A DNA stretch of 64,000 nt, from NCBI GenBank assembly GCA_022606425.2, contig JAHDVF020000172.1, forward strand, positions 434,001 to 498,000, written 5' to 3'. Positions within the stretch are counted from its first letter, which is position 1. Every line of letters starts with the position of its first letter. This DNA is from Lepidostoma basale. Lineage: Eukaryota; Arthropoda; Insecta; Trichoptera; Lepidostomatidae. Position numbers and translations under genes: made by a program. Shown piece after piece: positions 54,986 through 64,000 of the stretch. The notes under the pieces were generated by a model. That model saw only the letters and a program-made list of their open reading frames with translations. It was not told where the DNA came from and ran no database searches.

Positions 54986-55271
54986 GGAAGAAAACACTTA
55001 TTCGCAATGGAAATGACAGCATATCATTCCCTGTACATTCGCTTCACGGTGTTGTTATTCCAAATTTGAATATAATACGACATAAATAATATTCAACACA
55101 TGCTCATGTAAATAAGTGGTGTAAACATATGTTTTATTTCACGAAACAATCCTGTATACAATAAATCAATATGTTGTATAAAAACAGTGTAAGTGGAAAT
55201 AAAAGCCGCAGAGAGAAAGATGAAAAATGTGCTAAAAAAAAATGATAATAAATAATAATAATACAATGATC

Positions 55272-55795
55272 AAAAACCTATCCAAAAAGCTAAAATGGCA
55301 GTGCACAATGGTGTTCTTGTACTGACCCTTATGTATGGAAGCGAATCATGGAATTGGCAAAAGAAGGATGAAAGTATAATAATTTCAGTATAAATGAGAT
55401 CTCTTAGACGAATGTGGGGATATTCTGTAGTGTCGAATGAAAATATAAGAAGTTAATGCGGTGCGAATGATGGTGTTATGAACAAAATAATGAAACGATC
55501 AGTAAGATGGTTTGGATACGTGGAAAGAATGAATGAAGAAAGAATGATAAAAAAAGTAAATGTTAACGATGTAAATGGAAATAGAAAAAGACAAAGACCG
55601 AGGAAAACGTGGCACGATCAAATAAATCAGATATTGAATGTCGGCCACGTGAGGAGTCAGAGAAATCGACGCGCGTGCATGACACGATGTATGAATGTTG
55701 AGGAATCGAGAGAAATATGTCAGGAAAGCAAAGTGTGGCAGTCCATTCTTTCTGCCTACCCCTTCGGGGAGACGGCGTGATGGTTGCTTAGTTTG
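55272..55795 (+). mobile_element. LINE A2 copy
   Basis: AAAACCTATCCAAAAAGCTA start. Reads MAVHNGVLVLTLMYGSESWN WQKKDESI, then breaks, SVRWFGYVERMNEERMIKKV, RPRKTWHDQINQILNVGHVR, SQRNRRACMTRCMNVEESRE, SILSAYPFGETA stop and GGTTGCTTAG. Confidence 0.92.
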
Positions 55796-55799
55796 TTTT

Positions 55800-56125
55800 T
55801 AATATAATGATAAATAAGAATAAATGTACGGCAAATGATTGTGTCATAAGTAACATTAAAAAAGGATCCCTGAAATGGTTTAAATATATGTGGAACGAAT
55901 GGACGAAAGAATAATGGTAATATTGTTGTATACAAGTATTGTGAATAGAAAAATAAGTCTTGGAAGATCTAGAAAATCATGGAATGACCAAATTAATCAA
56001 TCACTAAAAGTCGGAAAAACATTCGAAGTCGGAAAAATCGACGAGCGTGCATGATACGATGTATGAATGCAAGGGAAACTTGAAAGGTATTTCAGGACAG
56101 AGCAGTATGGCGATCTATGCTCTCT
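55800..56125 (+). mobile_element. LINE A1 fragment adjoining an A2 copy
   Basis: KNKCTANDCVISNIKKGSLK WF, MERMDERIMVILLYTSIVNR, GRSRKSWNDQINQSLK, SKSEKSTSVHDTMYEC in broken frames. The end is replaced at about 56128 by an H8 repeat (CTCTCTGTCAG junction). Confidence 0.85.
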
Positions 56126-56129
56126 GTCA

Positions 56130-56285
56130 GTTAACAGAGTCTGTTGATGCCAGTGAGCCTGGCGAAACCGGTCGCTGTCGAAATTAAGATAAAAGTGGAA
56201 GTAGTTAAAAAACATCGTTTTTTTAAATTTTTATTGAAAATGAACTTCTCTCGAGAGATTTCAATAAAATCTTTTGATTATATTA
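56130..56285 (+). repeat. H8 repeat copy
   Basis: GATGCCAGTGAGCCTGGCGA AACCGGTCGCTGTCGAAATT, GTGGAAGTAGTTAAAAAACA, tail AATGAACTTCTCTCGAGAG. Confidence 0.75.
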
Positions 56286-56304
56286 TAATAATAAAAATAA
56301 TCAA

Positions 56305-56470
56305 ATATATAATGTCGGCCACCTACAAATCGGTGAAATCGACGTGCGCGCATTACACGATCTATTAATGTTGAATGGAATCAAAATATGTAAGTATGTC
56401 AGGAAAGAACAGTAGAGCGTTTAATTCTTTCTAATTACCTCTTAGACGGCGTGATGGTTAATTAGCTTTA
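56305..56470 (+). mobile_element. LINE A2 terminal fragment
   Basis: AATGTCGGCCACCTACAAAT, GAAATCGACGTGCGCGCATT, GTATGTCAGGAAAGAACAGT, ACGGCGTGATGGTTAATTA. Confidence 0.75.
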
Positions 56471-57039
56471 ATTTGATTTTGTATTGTATTCATTATTAAT
56501 AATGGAAAAAAAGTTTTTTTAAGTAGAACGCGTTTTTTCTGAATAATTTTTGTAAACATTTCGTAGAGAAGATAAATTAAACTTTGCCGTCTTTTTTCAA
56601 GTAACTTTAGTTGGGTAACAATGGCAGATTAATATTCTCAGTTTTTATACATTGGTGGTTTCATTCAAAAAAAGAATAAGAAACTATTCAGAAAGAAGTT
56701 AGTCCGAATGAGAAGCACCGAGGGGGTTTGTTTCATCGCTTGGGGGACCTAACAATAATATTCCTGTTACTGAACTTATACCATTATTTTATAAAATGCA
56801 TTCACAATGAAACGTAATTAAATTCTTAAGCGAAAGAAAATTGAAACGTTCTACTTTCGCATTTCAATTAAAAATGAAAAATTTGTAGCATTTATGTGAA
56901 GGTTAACTAATTATTTATACAGTAAAAAGAATATGGTATAAAAAATACAAAAACAACAAAAACAAACAATCTAATTTGGATTTAATTACTAAGAGTTTGT
57001 GATGCAATCAGAGAAAAGTTATAATTATACATAAAGTTT
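56471..57039. other. AT-rich, nothing recognised
   Basis: No element seen. Confidence 0.35.
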
Positions 57040-57044
57040 ATTAT

Positions 57045-57310
57045 CTCTTCTATATACGCCATACTTTGTTTTGTTATGATGGTTTATTTCTTTTTTTCTT
57101 TTTTATCCTACAATTTGTATATACAACACTTTTATTAAAAAATAAAATTATATATACATGTTTCGAACAAACAGTCCTTCTTCAGTAAAGATACATATTT
57201 ATAAAAATATTATAAAATTGTTGTTGTTTACATGATCTATGAAACATGTCTATTTGGTTGTATTATTTTAATAAAAATGTTGTATATGCAAAGTGTATAA
57301 AAAAGAAAAT
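57045..57310. repeat. H2 inverted dimer
   Basis: Minus arm: CCATACTTTGTTTTGTTATG, TTTCGAACAAACAGTCCTTC. Plus arm: GATCTATGAAACATGTCTAT, TTGTATATGCAAAGTGTATA. The plus arm has lost its stem II region. Confidence 0.75.
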
Positions 57311-57870
57311 TAGAAATAAAGTTTATTATCTATTAAATAAAGCCAATATCATGGACATTAACATAATTTTAATGTGTTTTTTTTTCATTTTGAATTTGTA
57401 CACCTCTAAAAAAACACCCTTATACACATTATTATATAAATTATTAATAGATAATTTTATGCCAATACGCATTGTTATATAAATTATTAATAGATAATTT
57501 TATTTAATAGCTAATTTTATGCCATTATTGTCTAAATATGATTTCGGGCATATGAGCGCCGTGAAGTCCAATTTTCGACACCTTTATTGAGCAATTGGGT
57601 GAAATGGCAAAACGGCTAAACTACAAATCAACTGTCAACTGTCAAATTGACAGTCTGCAGAAACAATGTTGCCAGTTTAAAAACCAAACATTAAAAAAAA
57701 ACACCATAAATAAAAATATGTTTTATTGTTTCATACTAGGGATTAGTTTCCTGCAAAGTCTTATAACTTTCTTAGTTCTTGGGATGCTGCTTGGGCCAAA
57801 AACATTTTTCATGTGCTTTCCACATTTTTGTACACAAAATTTTATTTGAACGGTATATAATTTTTTAGCT
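57311..57870. other. AT-rich with a short tandem duplication
   Basis: AAATTATTAATAGATAATTT occurs twice (57435-57500), each followed by TATGCCA. A plus frame at 57595-57849 has one hydrophobic segment but AT-driven composition. Confidence 0.35.
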
Positions 57871-57874
57871 AATC

Positions 57875-58035
57875 TTCATACCACTTGATAGGTTGCAAGG
57901 CTATCGCCATTTTTATTGTCACGTGAATTCTAGAAGATCAAAGACCGCGTTAATCTTTTTCACACTGTCATCGTCGGGATTCGAATATAGGACCTTCAGT
58001 GTGGCAGTCAAAGTTATTGCCATTATGCCACCATT
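57875..58035 (-). mobile_element. SINE1, decayed copy
   Basis: GGCTATCGCCATTTTTATTG, TCACGTGAATTCTAGAAGAT, CACACTGTCATCGTCGGGAT, TCGAATATAGGACCTTCAG. The B box is mutated. Confidence 0.8.
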
Positions 58036-58086
58036 GTAACACAGGGAAGGAACAGTATACAAGTAAAAACGGATAAAAATACTTAC

Positions 58087-58138
58087 AATTTTATTTCTTC
58101 GACGTGGGTGTCATCTAAGAAATATACAGCTGTTGCAT
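58087..58138 (-). CDS. Candidate internal or terminal host exon
   Basis: On the minus strand, TATTTTTTGTTTCAG ATAAG| is followed by a frame reading ATAVYFLDDTHVEEIK, ending at AAATT|GTAAGT. A strong pyrimidine tract lies upstream, but the frame requires the second AG (ATAAG), because the first (TTTCAG) puts a stop in every frame. Entry phase 1 fits the exit of 63920-64000 (G+AT gives Asp). The exit TT plus T fits 50602-50679. Reading through the donor gives L then TAA, so a terminal exon is an alternative. Confidence 0.35.
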
Positions 58139-58261
58139 CTTATCTGAAACAAAAAATATTTAAATATTAATTTTATTCTCAGTTAATCATACAAAACGCT
58201 TATAACAATTACCATTTACTAAGTTCGTCTCATTTAATTCACTCATGTTAAACTATAGTTT

Positions 58262-58312
58262 CATCTTCTTCTTCCTCAGGCATCTCTCCACTGCTGGATA
58301 TAGTTCATCTAT
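58262..58312 (-). mobile_element. LINE family R terminal scrap
   Basis: CTTCTTCTTCCTCAGGCATC, CACTGCTGGATATAG, the reverse of the Y(I/V)Q.W tail of family R. Confidence 0.6.
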
Positions 58313-59155
58313 ATATATTTTTTATTATTATGTTTTAGTAGTATGAGTTCGAATGTATCAATTTTAAGAACGTCCTTTACAAAAGTTTATTTAGTATTTT
58401 GCTTATACTTATTTATACAAACCACACGTTTTAGATGTTTGCGAATAAGATGTGTTCGTAAAATAAATGTGTTCGTTAAACTCCTAGACGTACGAGTAAA
58501 TGTAAGATCCCGAGTTGAGGCGTGAAAAGGGTAAGTTGGGTGATAAGTCAGGATTAACAAGGAGATTTAATGTTTTTCTCAGATTGATGATAGCCTACCC
58601 TAACAGCCCCGCAGTATCGGGCTTCAGAGCAAGAAGAGGTTGGAACCACTTGAGCCATTACTTCACCTGGAAATAACTATTCTTCTGAGTCCGAAAATAC
58701 ATTAAGTGTTGGGTAGTTAGTAAATTAACGCAACTTGGAGTTGAATAAACATTACTCTGGTACACGAGTAACTGATGCTGCCTTTGTGCTGTTTTTGTAA
58801 GCAAACCTATATTTACTGTTTAATTATATAAACACAAAAGTAATTACAATTACCATTTATGTGAAATGTAAAAGTATCTGTCGTTTATAATTTGGTTTTT
58901 CTCTTTTCTCTTTTGGTGTTTTTTGGTGGTGTTTTTAAAAAATAAACATTTTTTTCTAAAAATACACATTGTATTAAAAATAAGCATTTAGTTAAAATAA
59001 GTATTTAAAAAAAAAAAAACATTTTGTTAAAAATAAACCATTTTAGTATGGGGGCTGCACCTGACGCAATCGATCAACATTTGCATCAGGATAAGACAGT
59101 TTGAACAGGAGCGTTTTGAGCCTCGTTCTAAACTCTGACGGGTTTTCAATGCACT
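58313..59155. other. AT-rich, nothing recognised
   Basis: A GC-richer patch at 58500-58700 without a convincing frame. Confidence 0.35.
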
Positions 59156-59159
59156 TTAA

Positions 59160-59482
59160 GTCTTGTCCTTGGGGTCGTTGTTGGGGTCGTCGTTGGGGTC
59201 GTCGTTGGGGTCGTCGTTGGGGTCTTCGTTGGTGTCTTCGTTGGGGTCGTCGTTGGGGTCGTCGTTGGGGTCGTCTTTGGGGTCGGTGTTGGGGTAGGTG
59301 TTGAGGTCAGTGTTGGGGTCGTCGTTGAAGGTTGGAGTTGGGGTAGGTATTGAGGTCCGGGTTGGTGTCGTTGTTGGTGTTGTTGGGTCAGTGTTGGGGT
59401 GGGTCATGTGGTTGGTTTTGGGGTCGGTGTTGGGGTCGTGTTGGGTTTGGTGTGGGGGTCGCGTTCGGGTCGGTGTAGGGTT
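59160..59482 (+). repeat. 12-bp minisatellite GGGGTCGTCGTT
   Basis: Most regular at 59172-59290, decaying to GGGGTCGGTGTT and GGGGTAGGTGTT variants up to 59480. The G-rich strand has GGGG every 12 nt. Open frames (W-G-R-R on plus, D-D-P-N on minus) follow from the unit length being a multiple of three. Confidence 0.92.
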
Positions 59483-59745
59483 CGAGTATGGAAGTGTTAA
59501 TTGGAACTGGCAGAAGAAGGATAAATGGCGTAGAAATGAGGTCACTAAAAGAATATAAATGAAAGGCAGAGAAAAGGCAAAAAGTATTCCTGAAATGGTT
59601 AGGAAATATGGAACAATTGAATGAGAGAGGAGTGGTTAAACAAGCAATATAAATGGAAAGAGAAGCCGTGGGTGACAAAGGAAAGCATGGCAAGACCAAA
59701 TTAATAATTTATGAAAATACCGTTACATTAGAAGTCAGCTTGTTT
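59483..59745 (+). mobile_element. LINE A1 fragment fused to the minisatellite
   Basis: EYGSVNWNWQKKDKWRRNEV TK, then a decayed KWLGNMEQLNERGV, KRSRG.QRKAWQDQINN stretch. The 5' edge follows the minisatellite without a gap. Confidence 0.8.
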
Positions 59746-59794
59746 GTTTGTGTATAAATATATTTTGCTCTTTAATAGACATGATTCCTGTATT

Positions 59795-59840
59795 ACAGAT
59801 CGTCAGATCTATTGAAAGAAGAAGAAGAATATTAATATTT
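59795..59840 (+). mobile_element. LINE family B terminal scrap
   Basis: CAGATCGTCAGATCTATTGA AAGAAGAAGAAG, matching 61303-61335. Confidence 0.6.
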
Positions 59841-59959
59841 TGGAGATACATGCCATTGTGACATTACAAAAGTTATAGGGTATTAAGACATGGTTAAAAT
59901 AATCTAATAATTTTTCTGAAATCCCTAGATGAAAGTTAATTTAAAAAAATAATTATATA

Positions 59960-60200
59960 AACGATGTTTTTTTTATTCATAATTTCCATCTATTGTCTTT
60001 ATTTTGATAGCTACTGATTTCGCCAGGCTAGTTATTATCGACAGACTGGTACACTATTATCAACTAACTTCTCTATATACGAATACATATTAGGAGAATT
60101 TAGTTATGATTAATGCCAGTTTCTCGATGCTAACCCGTCGCTGTCGAAATGAACACAATAAATGGAAATTGTTAAAAAAAACATCGTTTTATTGAATTAT
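59960..60200. repeat. H8 inverted dimer
   Basis: Minus arm: GATGTTTTTTTTATTCATAA, GATTTCGCCAGGCTAG. Plus arm: ATGCCAGTTTCTCGATGCTA, CCCGTCGCTGTCGAAATGAA, GGAAATTGTTAAAAAAAACA. The cores are diverged. Confidence 0.65.
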
Positions 60201-60654
60201 GATATTGTTCAGATGTTATGAATGTTTATATTTTATTAACCGAGAAAGCAAGTTTACCAAAAAAACTTTTTTTTTAATAAGTTGTTTAAGATAAGATATA
60301 ACGATGAATTTAAAGAATATTTCTTTATCCTAGGTCGTATCAAAGGCGCGAATCCGACTCCAAACTACGTGAGTTATGGGATAGAAACTTATTAAGTGCC
60401 TTTATATCTATCCTTTGATATCTGCGATTATACAATCCCCTCGTATAGACACCAAGTCGTGAAAATATAACGGAAGAGCGAAGTTAAACTTAACAACCGA
60501 GTCTGTGTAAAATATTGAGGTTGTTTTAGAATTCTTAGAAATTTTCTTTGGTATAAACTTTGACTTTAAATTGTAGAAAATATAGCTGTAGGCCAAACCT
60601 ATTTTTTCTTCAAATGCCTGATGGCGATATACAATTATAATTAATAATTAAATA
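60201..60654. other. AT-rich, nothing recognised
   Basis: No element seen. Confidence 0.35.
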
Positions 60655-61350
60655 AAACAATATTTTTGGCCGCATTTATAGCAGAGTCTGAAGATGACCT
60701 GCAAATAATGTTGTACAAATTCCACACAGTATCACAAAGGCTAAATATGGCTATATCAGTCAACAAAATAAAAAGTCTCACTACATCTAAGCAACCTACA
60801 AGATGTCAGCTGACTGTTGATGATATACCTGTGGAGCAAGTTATGAGTTTCAGATATTGGGAGTAGAGATCTGCAGCCAATTTGACCTTTATACCGAAGT
60901 ACGAGAACAAGTCAGTAAAGCCTCTGCCGTGTCAGGATGTCTGAAGAATCTGGTCTGGAAGAACAAGCACGTATCGACAACAATATCAGAATTTATAAAA
61001 CATGCGTGCGACCTATGCGTACGCTGTAGAGACGCGGGCTGACGCTGTGCGAACCAAAGGATTACTAAGAATATCGGTGTCCGCAACGCAGACATAAGAA
61101 AAACTTGCGAAATAGAAAATATCGTTCAGTGGAGCAGATCCAAACGAAGATACTGGAGGGATCATGTAGCCCGAATGGATGGTGACAGCCTTGCATATAC
61201 AGCCGCTTATGAAATCCCCTCCGGACACCGCCCACCTGGAAGACCGCCTAGAAGAAGGACAGCTGGACCTCATCATCCAACGAGAAATGATTTCTGTGTC
61301 AAAGATCGTCAGATCTATTAAAAGAAGGAGAAAACGAAGAAGAATAAGAA
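60655..61350 (+). mobile_element. LINE family B, longest copy
   Basis: Reads AAFIAESEDDLQIMLYKFHT, VSQRLNMAISVNKIKSLTTS, VEQVMSFRYWE stop (RT palm motifs after the lost YADD), REQVSKASAVSGCLKNLVWK, NKHVSTT, then ETRADAV.TKGLLRI, TCEIENIVQWSRSKRRYWRD, HVARMDGDSLAYTAAYEIPS and GHRPPGRPPRR across three frames. It ends in a GAAGGAG tail. Confidence 0.92.
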
Positions 61351-61435
61351 TGTTTTTTTAAGAACCGCTGACTTTTGTACTTATTTCGACAGCGACCGGT
61401 TTCGGTAGACTGGCTGGCATCATTTAGTAGCCAAC
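61350..61435 (-). repeat. H8 repeat copy
   Basis: ATTTCGACAGCGACCGGTTT then CGGTAGACTGGCTGGCATCA, directly after the LINE B tail. Confidence 0.7.
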
Positions 61436-61811
61436 GATTCTGACGTTCATTGGGTAAAGCAGGCTGCGGTGATGGTGTCACTTTCAGTGAGCTCGGCTTG
61501 ACTCTCTTATTGTTGACTACGATAATATGTTAAAAGTTCTTTTAGGTAGGAGAAAAAAAAAAGTCAGTTAAATTTTAAACACCGATAGAACAATCTTTAA
61601 AATTACAAGATTACAAGTCAAAATCATTTACCACAATGGCAAGAGAAAAAAAAAAGTAATTAGGCTCTTTTCTATATAACAACGTCGTTTTCGTGAATAA
61701 CTCATTTCAATGATAGTTTAAGAAATATAGGAAAAAAGAAACCTTATTAAGAGCCATCTCTACGAGACTAGGTTGTCATTGAGAGGAAGAAGAATATAAA
61801 AAAAATTATAA

Positions 61812-61930
61812 CTAATTAACCGATGCGGCACTCCATCCTTCTCTTTTCGCCCCCGCGAGAGATGCGGTGTGATGGGTTGCGAACCTCATCGTCACCAATA
61901 GGCATCTCTCGCGCACACTTCGATTACCAA
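61812..61930 (-). mobile_element. Unassigned LINE-like 3' end with a GC hairpin
   Basis: The minus frame reads RSVRERCLLVTMRFATHHTA, SLAGAKREGWSAASVN stop, then GGTTAATTAGTT, the same tail type as family A1/A2. It contains the inverted repeat CGCGAGAGATGC (61854-61865) / GCATCTCTCGCG (61902-61913). Confidence 0.4.
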
Positions 61931-62639
61931 CGTCTACAAAATAAATCTCAAACAAATTATATAAAATAAAATAACGAAATAAAAATAATTTTACCCATAA
62001 TATTCTTTTAGAATGTGCACTTGTCGTCAGCTGGACGATCCGGACATTGTAATAATACCTTATATATACATTGCACATTCACTAATAGCGGTGTTGGTCA
62101 TTTTAGGACTCAAATTAAGTGTAACCTTACAAAAGAATAAATTAACTCTGTTATTTCTAGAATTTCAAAGACCAAAATGACTCGTCTAAATGTGAGACGT
62201 CTATTCCTACAGAAAAAATGAGTTCTCGCATTTCGCAACTGATAACAAAGCCATTTCCACCGTCGGATAATGGGTTATTAAATAAAAATTCTTCGCAGGC
62301 ATTCTACAATGAACTGGAAAGCCGACAATAAAAGGGAGAATATAATTTTCGGTATTTGTGGAAACCTTTCGTTTCTAGAGGCAGAACGTACTCAATTATT
62401 TACCGACCGTAAAATGTCTTTCATAAAAGAAGTGAGCGAGACGCATAGATATTTATAGATCCGTTCTTTAAAGCGTATTCAGTACAAATATAAAAAACGT
62501 ATGGTGTACTCGTATTTGAATAAGTTGGGAGATATATAAACATTTATTTTTATTTTTCAAACAAGATATTAATACATTTTTAAGATCAGGGTGTTTAACA
62601 ATGAGTGGTATGTAATGTACCTATGCTTAACTCTTTCTA
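61931..62639. other. Unique stretch, no gene seen
   Basis: A moderately GC patch at 62210-62340 without an assignable frame. Confidence 0.35.
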
Positions 62640-62945
62640 CAACTCCGTTGGTTCGGACATATGGAAAGCATGAATGAAGAAAGCATGGTTAAGAAAGTAT
62701 GCGTTAATGATGTGAATGGAGTGCAGAGTCGAGGCAGACCGAGGAAAACATGGCATGACCCAATTAATAATATTTTAAAGCTTGGTCTTGTTAGAAGCCG
62801 GAAGAATCGACGTGCGTGTATGACTCCCTGTATGAATGTGAAGGAATCTAGAGAGGTATGCCAGGATAGAGTAGTGTGGCGGTCCATTCTCTCTGCCTAC
62901 ACCTACGGGGAAACGGCGTGATGGTTTGTTGTTGTTTTTTTGTTT
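62640..62945 (+). mobile_element. LINE A3 copy
   Basis: Continuous frame MESMNEESMVKKVCVNDVNG, VQSRGRPRKTWHDPINNILK, LGLVRSRKNRRACMTPCMNV, KESREVCQDRVVWRSILSAY, TYGETA stop, then GGTTTGTTG and T-rich DNA. It is 5'-truncated at LRWFGHME. Confidence 0.93.
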
Positions 62946-63872
62946 ATATTTCTTATTTATTTATAAAGTTTTTTGCTCTATTGCAGGCATAAATATAATT
63001 GTTTTGCAAAAATGATTACAATTACAACTTTTTTCGCTTCTGTTTGTGTTGTCGTAAAATATCTTTCATAAAATTAGTGAGTAAGATTCATGTTTATAGA
63101 TCAATTTGCTAAAGCGAATTCAGTTCAACCATAAAAAATGTGTATTTAAAATTTGAATAGGTATTTGTTGTATAATAATTGCGCTAATAATTCACTAATG
63201 ATTTTGGATTATTTTTTTAAAGTAATGAAAGCTTTTTTATCGTAAAAAGAATGGATATTAGATTGATCAATACTATAAAAATAATGCTTAAAGGGGTATC
63301 ATTTCAATTGAGATAGCCTCAATCGTCTGGAAATACAGGAACATATCTTCAGAACAAACTACAATTCGAGTTCATTCGCCATTTACCTTTACAGATGGCC
63401 GTTTGCTTTTGATAACGACATTGCACTGTTCTTAGAAATTCGAAAACACTAGAGATGATACAGCTTGAAAAATTTAGAGTAGAGCTGTAGGAGACCGTAT
63501 TTGGTTTCAACGAGCGTACTCATTAAATAAAACTTTGTTTTTATGATCTTAAATACGTCTCATTTTACAGAAGTACTTTTCTAGTATAGTATTTCGTAAA
63601 GGATATTAGGCAGATTGAGATGTACGCAAAGTAAATAAACGCTTGTTTACGCCGCAAACAAAATGGCGCAATTTTCATACAAACGACTTGGATCTTCTGA
63701 CTTACAGAGGTTCAGCTCTAATGGCTATTCCTCTTACGTCTGTAGGAAACATTGTTGGAATGTGATTTGGTAGTTGTTTTATGATAGGGCTAAATGTATG
63801 GCCCGGAGTGTCCCTCCGAAAGAGGGCGAGGGGGAATTTAGGGTTTAAAATAAAGTCTTAATACCATATCAT
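62946..63872. other. AT-rich, nothing recognised
   Basis: No repeat or frame recognised. Confidence 0.35.
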
Positions 63873-63919
63873 TTAATGAATAATGTTAGCATCCTTGTCC
63901 GATGACAGCCCACCGTTAC

Positions 63920-64000
63920 CACACTCCTTTGGTACATCAGAATACTGCGACTCCAGCTCTATTATTCCTTGCGCTACTCCAACTTCATCTCTTTTATTTC
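63920..64000 (-). CDS. Candidate host exon, runs off the window
   Basis: The minus-strand frame is open to the window edge: NKRDEVGVAQGIIELESQYS DVPKEC, with a usable but non-ideal donor TGTG|GTAACG. GC is higher than the flanks. Without splicing, the frame continues to TAA at 63875-63873. The exit phase 1 matches 58087-58138. Unrecognised. Confidence 0.35.

Noticed and set aside
57595..57849. Small membrane protein gene
   Set aside because: One hydrophobic run, but composition follows the local AT bias, and no splice or promoter support was seen.
59101..59545. Trp-Gly-Arg-Arg and Asp-Asp-Pro-Asn repeat proteins
   Set aside because: The 12-bp array keeps any frame open. There is no start context and no coding signal outside the array.
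53470..62510. Over-represented TACGAGT/ACTCGTA motif
   Set aside because: About eleven occurrences in 64 kb is close to what base composition predicts.
1..64000. CRISPR arrays, operons, bacterial-type genes
   Set aside because: No spaced identical repeats and no dense coding. All features are eukaryotic.

Overview
This is strongly AT-rich eukaryotic nuclear DNA, most likely from an insect. The evidence is two mariner-type transposases, many non-LTR retrotransposon (LINE) 3' ends of types common in insect genomes, two tRNA-derived SINE families, and no compact gene arrangement. I could not settle the order (Hemiptera and Lepidoptera are both possible). No complete host gene is visible. The window reads as intronic or intergenic DNA packed with old transposon copies.

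Mobile DNA. The commonest element (family A here) is a LINE known only from its C-terminal reverse-transcriptase tail. I count 22 pieces on both strands, in subfamilies that end in (TTAG)n or (TTTG)n. Further LINE families are B (RMD..RP.GR type), C (GCETWCLSERDK type), D (with a C-terminal CCHH finger), E, G, K, R (WT.G stop plus GAA tail), a Jockey-like piece, a CR1/L2-like piece and possibly an R1-like piece at the left edge. All copies are 5'-truncated and most are frame-broken. At 36824-38139 lies a nearly intact mariner with one coding frameshift and a damaged left end. A second, badly decayed mariner-like transposase lies at 30655-31605.

Small repeats. At least six short repeat families (H1-H8) have unrelated bodies but share one local architecture: a CTGA(A/T/C)GA-like string, a hairpin, then GAAAC. 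This resembles the conserved core of the hammerhead ribozyme. Many copies are inverted dimers (8760-9180, 19830-20200, 24590-24731, 47815-48110, 57045-57310, 59960-60200). Penelope-like elements are known to carry hammerhead motifs in their pseudo-LTRs and to form inverted partial dimers, so these repeats may be non-autonomous relatives. A long-armed foldback element (5133-5816) is flanked by TTAA/TTTA.

Possible host gene. Five short minus-strand blocks (63920-64000, 58087-58138, 50602-50679, 24930-25020, 19398-19532) have protein-like reading frames. Each internal boundary has a usable splice signal, and all four junction phases agree, ending in a stop codon. This would be the 3' part of one gene with introns of about 5-26 kb. 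It is an inference of moderate confidence and the protein was not recognised.

Other points of interest are three minisatellites (9490-9628, 22813-23115, 59160-59480), a CpG-rich block with several E2F-like sites (38930-39110), a unique block with a GC box, a TATA box and a small secreted-protein-like ORF (48410-48870), and several perfect hairpins.
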